From Propionibacteriaceae bacterium P6A17 (GTDB lineage: Bacteria; Actinomycetota; Actinomycetes; Propionibacteriales; Propionibacteriaceae): a stretch of DNA of 64,000 bases. A program made the position numbers and the translations under genes. Below are positions 56,094 through 64,000 of the stretch, piece after piece; position 1 is the first letter of the stretch, and every line of letters starts with the position of its first letter. The DNA lies in contig JHVD01000011.1 in assembly GCA_000619965.1 (NCBI GenBank), positions 35,387-99,386 of the forward strand, given 5' to 3'. The notes under the pieces were generated by a model, which saw only the letters and a program-made list of their open reading frames with translations, had not been told where the DNA came from and ran no database searches.

Positions 56094-57257
56094 TCAGCCG
56101 CGCAGCAGGTGGCGCAGCGCGGCCTGCTGAAGCTCGACGAAGCGGTACTCGCGCTCGCCCTTCGCTGCGGGGTCGGGCATCTCGGACTGCCTGAGGTCGG
56201 CGAACGTCTCGCCGGGGGCGAGCGTCGGCTCGGCGAGCTCGAAGATGGATGCCTCGCGCATCAGCTCCTGGACGGCCGGGTCCGCGCGGAAGGCCTTGGC
56301 GCGCTCGGCGAGCATGGTGAAGGTCTCCATGTTGGCCTTGGCGGAGTCCCAGATGCCCTGGATGCCCTCGGTACGGCTCGGCTTGTAATCGAAGTGGATC
56401 GGGCCGGTGTACCGGGGGGCGTTCGGGGAGGCAGGGAACCCGTTGACCAGCAGGTCGACGGTGAAGAAGGCGCTCATCAGGTCGCCGTGGCCGAACGCGA
56501 GGTCCTGGTCGTACTTGAGACCGCGCTGACCGTTCAAGTCGATGTGGAAGAGCTTGTCGCAGTAGAGCGCCAGCGCAAGCCCCTGGGTGTAGTTGAGGTT
56601 GGCCATCTGCTCGTGCCCGGTCTCCGGGTTGAGGCCGACGATGTCGCCGTTGTCGAGGGTGGCGATGAGTGCGAGGGCGTGGCCGATGCTGGGCAGCAGG
56701 ATGTCGCCGCGGGGCTCGTTGGGCTTGGGCTCGAGCCCGATGCGCAGGTCGTAGCCCTGCTCCTTGATGTAGCCGGCAACGGTGTCGAGTCCCTCGGCGT
56801 AGCGCGCGTGCGCTGCGTGGAAGTCCTTCGACGAGTCGTATTCGGCGCCCTCACGGCCGCCCCACATGACGAACGTCGTCGCGCCCACCTCCGCGGCAAT
56901 GTCGACGGCGTTCAGCACCTTCTTGAGGCCGAAGCGGCGGACAGCGCGGTCGTTGGACGTGAGTCCGCCATCCTTGAAGATCGGATGCGTGAAGGTGTTG
57001 GTGGTGACCATCTCGATCACCAGGCCGGCCGCGTCGGCCGCCTGCTTGAGCTGGGAGATGCGCGCCTTGGCCGTGGCCTCGTCGGCGTCGAACGGGTAGA
57101 CGTCGTTGTCGTGGAAGGTGATGCCCCACGCTCCCAACTCCGCCAGCTTGTCTGCGTACTCCCAGGGCTCGAAGGCGCGACGGGTGTTGGTGCCGAAGGG
57201 ATCGGTCCCCTGCCACCCGACCGTCCAGAGGCCGAACGAGAACTTGTACTCCTGCAT
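56094..57257 (-). CDS. xylA: Xylose isomerase
   Basis: A 387-aa, class I (actinobacterial) enzyme converting D-xylose to D-xylulose. [15 protein letters not shown], the catalytic His region [36 protein letters not shown] (metal Glu and catalytic Lys) and [19 protein letters not shown] (metal Asp) are all present. The ATG at 57255-57257 has GAGGAG 6 bases upstream. It is transcribed divergently from the ROK regulator. Confidence 0.97.
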   Translation of the reverse strand: MQEYKFSFGLWTVGWQGTDPFGTNTRRAFEPWEYADKLAELGAWGITFHDNDVYPFDADEATAKARISQLKQAADAAGLVIEMVTTNTFTHPIFKDGGLTSNDRAVRRFGLKKVLNAVDIAAEVGATTFVMWGGREGAEYDSSKDFHAAHARYAEGLDTVAGYIKEQGYDLRIGLEPKPNEPRGDILLPSIGHALALIATLDNGDIVGLNPETGHEQMANLNYTQGLALALYCDKLFHIDLNGQRGLKYDQDLAFGHGDLMSAFFTVDLLVNGFPASPNAPRYTGPIHFDYKPSRTEGIQGIWDSAKANMETFTMLAERAKAFRADPAVQELMREASIFELAEPTLAPGETFADLRQSEMPDPAAKGEREYRFVELQQAALRHLLRG

Positions 57258-57279
57258 GACTGTCTCCTCACCGAGAACA

Positions 57280-57302
57280 TTAGTTTCATGCCACAACTTA
57301 TC
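57280..57302. promoter_or_regulatory. Putative operator between xylA and the ROK regulator
   Basis: The AT-rich 70-base gap contains AGTT-TCATGCCAC-AACT, an imperfect inverted repeat (about 57282-57298). It is placed to control both divergent promoters. Weak evidence. Confidence 0.3.
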
Positions 57303-57314
57303 TCGCGAATGCGG

Positions 57315-57320
57315 TAGAGT
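57315..57320 (+). promoter_or_regulatory. -10 box of leaderless ROK regulator gene
   Basis: TAGAGT lies 6 bases before ATG 57327, with no binding site. Confidence 0.5.
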
Positions 57321-57326
57321 CAAGCC

Positions 57327-58556
57327 ATGTCACAACGTCGGTCCATCACGGTCGCCCGGCAGGCCAGTCTGCGCTCGACCAACCTCGCCCTCGCCGCGTC
57401 GAGGGTCTTCGCCGCAGACGAGCCGGTGGCGCGCGTCGACGTCGCCCGCTCCACCGGCATGACCCGCTCGACGGCATCCCGGCTGATCGACGAGCTGGTC
57501 GAGTCGGGGATCCTCAAGGAGGAGGAGCCCAGGACGAGCAACCATCCGGGCCGCCCCGCCGTCCCCCTGTCACCCGCCTCCGGCCACTACTTCGCCCTCG
57601 GCCTCGAGGTCAATGTCTCCCACCTTGCCGTGCGCCTCATGGACCTCTCGGGCACCGTCGCCGCACAGCAGGACCTCGACGGCGAGTTCATCGGCTCGGC
57701 GCCACGCGAGGTGCTCGGCACCCTCGCCCGCCTCGCGCGGGAATGCCTGTCGTCCCTACCCCGCAACGCGACGCTCACCGGCGCGCAGATCGCCCTCCCC
57801 GGCCTCGTCGACAGCTCCCGCAACCTGCTGCTGCGCGCGCCGAACCTTCGCTGGGACAACGTCGACGTCTTCGGGCTGCTCGCCAACGAGGGGCTCGAGG
57901 AGCTCGACACGCTCACGTGCTCGATGGCCAACGAGGCGGACTGCGCGGCCATGTTGTTCGCCCGGACCGCGCCCGGTCGACGCTCCGAACACACCAACTT
58001 CCTCTACTTGAGCGGCGAGGTCGGCATCGGCGCCGCGCTCGTCCGCGACGGGCAACTCAGCCTCGGACAACGCGGCTGGGCGGGCGAGATCGGCCACACC
58101 TGCATCGACCCGAGCGGCCCCGCCTGCGGCTGCGGCGCCACCGGATGCCTCGAGCAGTACGCGGGCACGCGCGCGCTGCTGGCCCGCGCAGGGGCGTCGA
58201 CGGTCGACGAGCTGCTGGCGCGCGACCGCGCCGGCGACCCGGCGTCCAATGCGGCGCTGCGCGTCGCCGCAGATGCGCTCGCGCTGGCCGTGGCCAACGC
58301 GGCAAACCTGATGGAGGTCACGACGGTGGTCCTGGGCGGCGACCTAGCCCGCTTCGCCCACGTGCACGAGCCGCGCATCGTCGAGGAGCTCGACCGCCGT
58401 CTGTTGATCCGGCCGTTCGTCGAGCCCCGGGTCGTGTCGACGATTCCCGATCATGCGGCCCCCGCCCTCGGCGCCGCGACCATCGCGCTCGAGCGCGTGA
58501 TCGCGGACCCATCCCGCTGGATCCCCGAGCGGGCCTCGTCGCGCGCCTCCTCCTGA
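57327..58556 (+). CDS. xylR: ROK family xylose repressor
   Basis: A 409-aa ROK regulator. The N-terminal winged HTH spans about residues 20-80 ([32 protein letters not shown]). The kinase-like sugar domain has [19 protein letters not shown] and the zinc motif [20 protein letters not shown] (His and three Cys). Divergent placement from xylA strongly suggests a xylose-responsive repressor; the symbol is given on that basis. Confidence 0.85.
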   Translation: MSQRRSITVARQASLRSTNLALAASRVFAADEPVARVDVARSTGMTRSTASRLIDELVESGILKEEEPRTSNHPGRPAVPLSPASGHYFALGLEVNVSHLAVRLMDLSGTVAAQQDLDGEFIGSAPREVLGTLARLARECLSSLPRNATLTGAQIALPGLVDSSRNLLLRAPNLRWDNVDVFGLLANEGLEELDTLTCSMANEADCAAMLFARTAPGRRSEHTNFLYLSGEVGIGAALVRDGQLSLGQRGWAGEIGHTCIDPSGPACGCGATGCLEQYAGTRALLARAGASTVDELLARDRAGDPASNAALRVAADALALAVANAANLMEVTTVVLGGDLARFAHVHEPRIVEELDRRLLIRPFVEPRVVSTIPDHAAPALGAATIALERVIADPSRWIPERASSRASS

Positions 58557-58569
58557 CCCGGCCGCCGCC

Positions 58570-58587
58570 TTGCGCAACGTTGCGCAA
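58570..58587. promoter_or_regulatory. Perfect 18-bp palindrome upstream of glgP
   Basis: TTGCGCAACGTTGCGCAA is its own complement, with a central CG like LacI-family operators. It ends 50 bases before the glgP start and 37 bases before the -10 box. Confidence 0.6.
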
Positions 58588-58624
58588 TTTCTGCAACAGC
58601 ATCGACAGGCGGCGATTCGGTGAG

Positions 58625-58630
58625 TACGAT
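58625..58630 (+). promoter_or_regulatory. -10 box of leaderless glgP
   Basis: TACGAT lies 6 bases before ATG 58637. It explains the absence of a Shine-Dalgarno sequence. Confidence 0.5.
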
Positions 58631-58636
58631 GCTGCC

Positions 58637-61195
<2,559 letters not shown>

Positions 61196-61204
61196 GCGGG
61201 CGTC

Positions 61205-61240
61205 AAGGCGGCGCGTCCCCTGCCGGGGGCGCGCCGCCTT
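61205..61240. terminator. Hairpin terminator after glgP
   Basis: 11-bp perfect arms, AAGGCGGCGCG (61205-61215) and its complement (61230-61240), ten bases after the stop; the right arm ends in TT. Confidence 0.7.
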
Positions 61241-61268
61241 CGCGTTGGCGGGCACTCGTCGCGGCCTG

Positions 61269-61348
61269 CGAACCCTCAGCTCACACTCGATACACAGAAA
61301 CCGATTTCCGGAGTCCGATTTTGCCATTGAGTGTGAGCTGAGGGTTCG
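61269..61348. repeat. 80-bp element with perfect 20-bp terminal inverted repeats
   Basis: Bases 61269-61288 and 61329-61348 are perfect complements (arm beginning CGAACCCTCAGCTCACACTC). The 40-base centre is AT-richer (with two CCGATTT-like copies). It lies between the glgP terminator and the rpsN terminator. It encodes nothing. Confidence 0.75.
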
Positions 61349-61362
61349 AAGCCCCCGGACAT

Positions 61363-61407
61363 GACGTTGGCGGCGGACCCCCTCCTCGGGGACCCGCCGC
61401 CAACGTC
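61363..61407. terminator. Hairpin terminator of the rpmB-rpmG-rpsN operon
   Basis: 14-bp perfect arms (61363-61376 and 61394-61407, GACGTTGGCGGCGG and its complement) with a further CCCC/GGGG pairing inside, 15 bases past the rpsN stop on the minus strand. Confidence 0.75.
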
Positions 61408-61422
61408 GCGTCGATGACGAGC

Positions 61423-61722
61423 TCACCAGCTCGACTTCACCACTCCCGGCAGCTCGCCGGCGTGTGCCATCTTGCGGAAGCGCACGCGCGAGAGGCCGAA
61501 GCGGCGCAGGTGACCGCGCGGGCGTCCGTCGACGACGTCGCGGTTGCGCAGACGCACGGGCGACGCGTCGCGCGGCATCTTCTGCAACGCCTTCATCGCG
61601 GCTTCGGCCTCCTCGGGCGTCCCGCGACGGATGGTCTCCTTGAGCGCAGCGCGGCGCTCGGCGTAGCGCGCGACGATGGCCTCGCGTCGCTGCTGGGCAA
61701 CGACCTTCGATTTCTTCGCCAT
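61423..61722 (-). CDS. rpsN: 30S ribosomal protein S14, zinc-independent paralogue
   Basis: A 99-aa S14 of the long form, without any Cys, so it cannot bind zinc. [29 protein letters not shown] [15 protein letters not shown] and [20 protein letters not shown] are family segments. Under zinc starvation such paralogues replace the CxxC form. The ATG shares one base with the rpmG stop. Third gene of a Zur-type operon. Confidence 0.95.
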   Translation of the reverse strand: MAKKSKVVAQQRREAIVARYAERRAALKETIRRGTPEEAEAAMKALQKMPRDASPVRLRNRDVVDGRPRGHLRRFGLSRVRFRKMAHAGELPGVVKSSW

Positions 61723-61889
61723 CAGCGGATCTCCTTGAACTCGACGTGCTGCCGGATGATGGGGTCGTACTTGCGCATGACCAGGCGATCAGGTGTATTG
61801 CGGCGGTTCTTGAACGTGACGTAGCGGTAGCCGGTGCCGGCGGTGGACTGCAGCGTGACCTTGGGGCGCAGGTCGGTCCTCTTCGCCAT
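61722..61889 (-). CDS. rpmG: 50S ribosomal protein L33, zinc-independent paralogue
   Basis: A 55-aa protein: [20 protein letters not shown], then [20 protein letters not shown] and [15 protein letters not shown]. The two CxxC pairs of zinc-binding L33 are absent. The start shares one base with the rpmB stop and the stop shares one base with the rpsN start, a tight three-gene cluster. Confidence 0.95.
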   Translation of the reverse strand: MAKRTDLRPKVTLQSTAGTGYRYVTFKNRRNTPDRLVMRKYDPIIRQHVEFKEIR

Positions 61890-62125
61890 CAGAGCTTCAC
61901 TCCCCTCGCACGAAGATCACGCACTCCCGCCTCGATGCCACGCTGGTCGATCGTCTTGATCCCGCGCGCAGACAGGTCGAGCGTGATCGTGCGGCCCAGC
62001 GAGGGCACGTAGTACTTCTTGCGCTGCATGTTGACGTCGAAGCGCCGACGAGTCCGTCGGTGGCTGTGACTGACGTTGTTGCCGAATCCCGGCCGGGCGC
62101 CGGTGACCACGCAGTTGCGTGACAT
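61889..62125 (-). CDS. rpmB: 50S ribosomal protein L28, zinc-independent paralogue
   Basis: A 78-aa protein beginning [20 protein letters not shown]. In the zinc form this region has CxxC; here only the first Cys (C5) remains, the second being Thr. [20 protein letters not shown] is also typical. GGAGGA is 4 bases before the ATG. It is the first gene after the Zur-like box. Confidence 0.95.
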   Translation of the reverse strand: MSRNCVVTGARPGFGNNVSHSHRRTRRRFDVNMQRKKYYVPSLGRTITLDLSARGIKTIDQRGIEAGVRDLRARGVKL

Positions 62126-62142
62126 CGATTCCTCCCTATACT

Positions 62143-62157
62143 TGAGAACCATTCTCA
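62143..62157. promoter_or_regulatory. Zur-type operator
   Basis: TGAGAA-CCA-TTCTCA, perfect 6-bp arms and a 3-base centre, in the 61-base gap between divergent rpmB and rpmE2. It fits the 15-bp TGANAANNNTTNTCA pattern of actinobacterial Zur boxes and controls exactly the gene set expected of Zur. Confidence 0.8.
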
Positions 62158-62186
62158 TTTGTACCACATGCCCCAAGAGGAGACCA

Positions 62187-62429
62187 ATGCAACGAGACAT
62201 CCATCCCCGCTACGAGCACGTCGTGTTCCGCGACCGCTCCACCGGCGACATGTTCCTCACGCGATCCACGGCCACCAGCGATGAGACCGTGACGTTCGAG
62301 GGAGCGGTGTACCCCGTCGTCAGCACCGACATCACCTCGTACAGCCACCCGTTCTGGACGGGAACGGCGCGCGAGATCGACACGGAGGGGCGCGTGCAGC
62401 GCTTCCGTCGTCGATACGGGAAGGGATGA
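62187..62429 (+). CDS. rpmE2: 50S ribosomal protein L31 type B
   Basis: An 80-aa L31 without Cys: [20 protein letters not shown] and [19 protein letters not shown] are typical of type B. It replaces zinc-containing L31 when zinc is scarce. GAGGAG is 4 bases before the ATG. Its stop overlaps the next start (ATGA), coupling it to the CobW-like protein. Confidence 0.95.
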   Translation: MQRDIHPRYEHVVFRDRSTGDMFLTRSTATSDETVTFEGAVYPVVSTDITSYSHPFWTGTAREIDTEGRVQRFRRRYGKG

Positions 62430-63544
62430 CTGTGGCGCCCATCCCCGCATTCCTCGTCACCGGCGTCGAACGCGAGCCCATGGAGGCCGCCGCGCTCGGG
62501 CTGGCCTGGGACCTGCCGTCGCCGGTCACCGTCACCCATACCGTCGACGCGCACCATCAGCTCCTTCTGCGCGTCGTGAGCGACATCTCCGGTGTCATCG
62601 AGCGCGAGGTGATCCACCTCGACCACGCGTGTGTCCACTGCGCCATCCGCGAGGACGTCGTCCCCACCCTGCTGCGGCTGGCGCATGCCCACCGATGGGA
62701 GTCGATCATCGCGAGCCTTCCCGCAGCCGCCGATGCGCGACAGGTGTGCCGGGCCATTGCTCGCACGCCTCACGAGGCGAGGCCGCTGCGCGTCGCGGGC
62801 GTGCTCGCAGCCCTTGACGACGAAGACCTCGAGTTCGACCTCACCGGCGACGACCTCCTCTACGACCGCGAGCTCGGCGTCTTCGAGCATGACTCGCGCG
62901 GCATCGCGGAGGTCAGCGCGCAGCTCATCGAGTACGCGGATCTCGTCATGGTCCGCACTCCCGAGGGCGCCGACGACGAGGCGCACCAGTCGCTGACTGC
63001 GGGCCTGACGATGGTCCGCTCGCTGGCCCGCCCGGGCGCGATGGTCGTCAGCGACTGGCCCGGCTTCAATGGCTCGCAGCTCGTGGAGGGCATCCACGAC
63101 CACGACTGCGCCGAGGACTGGGTGGCCGAGGTGCCGGCCCACCACCCGGAGCCGGACGCCGCGGCCTGGCGACTCGAGCTCGTCTCCGACCGCCCGCTCC
63201 AACCGGAGCGAATGGTCGAGCGGATCGAGGACCTCGGCTCCGGCACGTTCCGTAGCCGCGGCTGCTTCTGGGTGCCGACGAGGCCCGACTGGCTCTGTGC
63301 ATGGGACGGCGCCGGCGGGCAGCTCTCCATTGGGCTCGGCTCCCGCTGGAACCCCGACGACCGCCCCGTGACGCGCATCATCGTCACCGGGCTCAAGGCG
63401 CACGGCGATCCCCGCCAGCGCATCCGCGACGCCTTCGACGCCTGCCTGCTCACCGACGACGAGCTGGCCGAGCGCGGGCACGCCTGGGAAGTCTGGGACG
63501 ACGGACTCGAGCCCTGGCTGGGCGAAATCCGTCAGGCCGCCTGA
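62426..63544 (+). CDS. CobW/COG0523-like protein without P-loop, Mrf-like
   Basis: A 372-aa protein. The N-terminus, [20 protein letters not shown], occupies the place of the COG0523 P-loop GxxGxGKT but lacks the Gly-Lys-Thr residues. The metal-site region keeps [19 protein letters not shown] (C69 and C72; typical COG0523 has CxCC). The C-terminal CobW_C domain has [21 protein letters not shown]. In mycobacteria, a Zur-controlled COG0523-like protein beside the same ribosomal paralogues, Mrf, recruits the hibernation factor to zinc-free ribosomes. This position and sequence suggest an equivalent; enzymatic GTPase activity looks unlikely. Confidence 0.75.
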   Translation: MTVAPIPAFLVTGVEREPMEAAALGLAWDLPSPVTVTHTVDAHHQLLLRVVSDISGVIEREVIHLDHACVHCAIREDVVPTLLRLAHAHRWESIIASLPAAADARQVCRAIARTPHEARPLRVAGVLAALDDEDLEFDLTGDDLLYDRELGVFEHDSRGIAEVSAQLIEYADLVMVRTPEGADDEAHQSLTAGLTMVRSLARPGAMVVSDWPGFNGSQLVEGIHDHDCAEDWVAEVPAHHPEPDAAAWRLELVSDRPLQPERMVERIEDLGSGTFRSRGCFWVPTRPDWLCAWDGAGGQLSIGLGSRWNPDDRPVTRIIVTGLKAHGDPRQRIRDAFDACLLTDDELAERGHAWEVWDDGLEPWLGEIRQAA

Positions 63545-63561
63545 CCCCCTTCGGGTGGCCG

Positions 63562-63611
63562 CACAGCGCTGCGGGTAGGTCAGTTCCCCTCGACCTGCCC
63601 GCAGCGCTGTG
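63562..63611. terminator. Hairpin terminator after the CobW-like gene
   Basis: 20-base arms (63562-63581, 63592-63611) pair with a single G-U-type mismatch and a 10-base loop, 17 bases after the stop and 36 bases before the IS element. Confidence 0.75.
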
Positions 63612-63647
63612 GCCGAGTCCGAGCGTGGCACTCCTTGGGCGTCACAA

Positions 63648-64000
63648 TGAACCGGCCTGGGTTTCGTTCCGTTCTTGAAGCAAGGATGGAACGCGATGAA
63701 CCAGAAGTACTCTCCCGAGATGCGCGAGCGCGCGCTGCGGATGCTCGATGAGGCCAAGGCATCCGGTGAGCACTCGAATCTGATGTCCGCCGTGCGGCAT
63801 GTTGCGGGGCTCCTCGGCATGAGCGCGGAGACGCTGCGGGTGTGGCATCGCCGCCGCGAGGTCGACGCCGGCGCGAAGCCCGGTGTCCCGAGCGATGTCG
63901 CTGAGGAGAACAAGCGCCTGCGCCGCGAGGTGGCCGAGCTGCGAAAGGCGAATGAGATCCTCAAGGCTGCGAGCGTGTTGTTCGCGAAGGAGCTCGACCG
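63648..64000 (+). mobile_element. IS3-family insertion sequence, left end
   Basis: The left terminal repeat begins TGAACCGGCCTGGGTTTCG, with the TGA...CCC/GGG-type start of many actinobacterial IS3 elements, 48 bases before an OrfA-type transposase. The right end lies outside the window, so target duplication cannot be checked. Confidence 0.75.
63696..64000 (+). CDS. IS3-family transposase OrfA (partial)
   Basis: 101 codons visible before the window ends. The N-terminal HTH (YSPEMRERALRMLDEAK, then GMSAETLRVWHRRREVD) and a leucine-zipper-like helix (EENKRLRREVAELRKANEIL) are typical of OrfA. The reading frame should end within a few codons beyond the window, after which OrfB normally follows by -1 frameshift. 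AAGGA is 9 bases before the ATG. Confidence 0.9.
   Translation, partial: MNQKYSPEMRERALRMLDEAKASGEHSNLMSAVRHVAGLLGMSAETLRVWHRRREVDAGAKPGVPSDVAEENKRLRREVAELRKANEILKAASVLFAKELD

Overview
The window is high-GC, densely packed bacterial chromosome and most likely comes from an actinomycete of the Propionibacteriales (Propionibacteriaceae-like). That assignment is inference. It rests on GC-rich codon use, a 14-gene complex I operon with actinobacterial C-terminal extensions, menaquinone as the only quinone pathway seen, a monomeric isocitrate dehydrogenase, DUF3073, Rv2119-type nuclease and PLDc_N proteins, and many leaderless TANNNT promoters. Nothing looks like a prophage, plasmid or CRISPR locus. 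The only mobile DNA is the left end of an IS3-type element cut by the right edge.

Region 1 (1-18.2 kb): the tail of an M13 metallopeptidase, then a long minus-strand operon. It runs from a geranylgeranyl-reductase-family gene through nuoA-N to a long-chain polyprenyl diphosphate synthase, so enzymes that make and reduce the menaquinone side chain sit at the two ends of the complex that reduces menaquinone. Region 2 (18.5-30.1 kb): the rest of menaquinone synthesis, menF, menG and menE-menA-menC-menD (no menB or menH here). Interleaved are a small secreted protein with a two-helix membrane partner, an ABC pair and a RecB-like nuclease.

Region 3 (30.1-41.7 kb): mixed housekeeping and poorly known genes. 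They include an orphan DhaL, a coupled sugar nucleotidyltransferase and GHMP sugar kinase, a CDF metal exporter, and a patatin. A membrane-anchored protein here is made essentially of a GroEL apical domain and nothing else. Four tRNAs (Lys, Glu, Asp, Phe) surround a secreted SH3b/peptidase-fold cell-wall protein with an unusual upstream region. A lipoprotein, an AEC permease, an alpha/beta hydrolase and DUF3073 follow.

Region 4 (41.9-61.2 kb): icd and a NUDIX gene, then a xylan/xylose locus. It has a secreted GH10 xylanase with a bare LPKTG terminus, a cytoplasmic GH10, a LacI regulator with operators, an ABC importer, a GH3 glycosidase, a NodB-fold deacetylase, xylB, xylA and a ROK regulator. 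Secreted xylanase would make xylo-oligosaccharides, the ABC system imports them, intracellular GH10/GH3 cut them to xylose, and XylA/XylB feed the pentose phosphate pathway. Glycogen phosphorylase follows, under a perfect 18-bp palindrome.

Region 5 (61.4-63.6 kb): a zinc-starvation locus. A perfect Zur-like box lies between cysteine-poor ribosomal protein paralogues (rpmB-rpmG-rpsN) and a divergent pair, rpmE2 plus a CobW/COG0523-like protein that has lost its P-loop and resembles mycobacterial Mrf. The IS3 element lies just beyond.

Start codons were chosen from Shine-Dalgarno spacing, 4-bp stop/start overlaps, or a TANNNT -10 box 6-7 bases before the start (leaderless genes).
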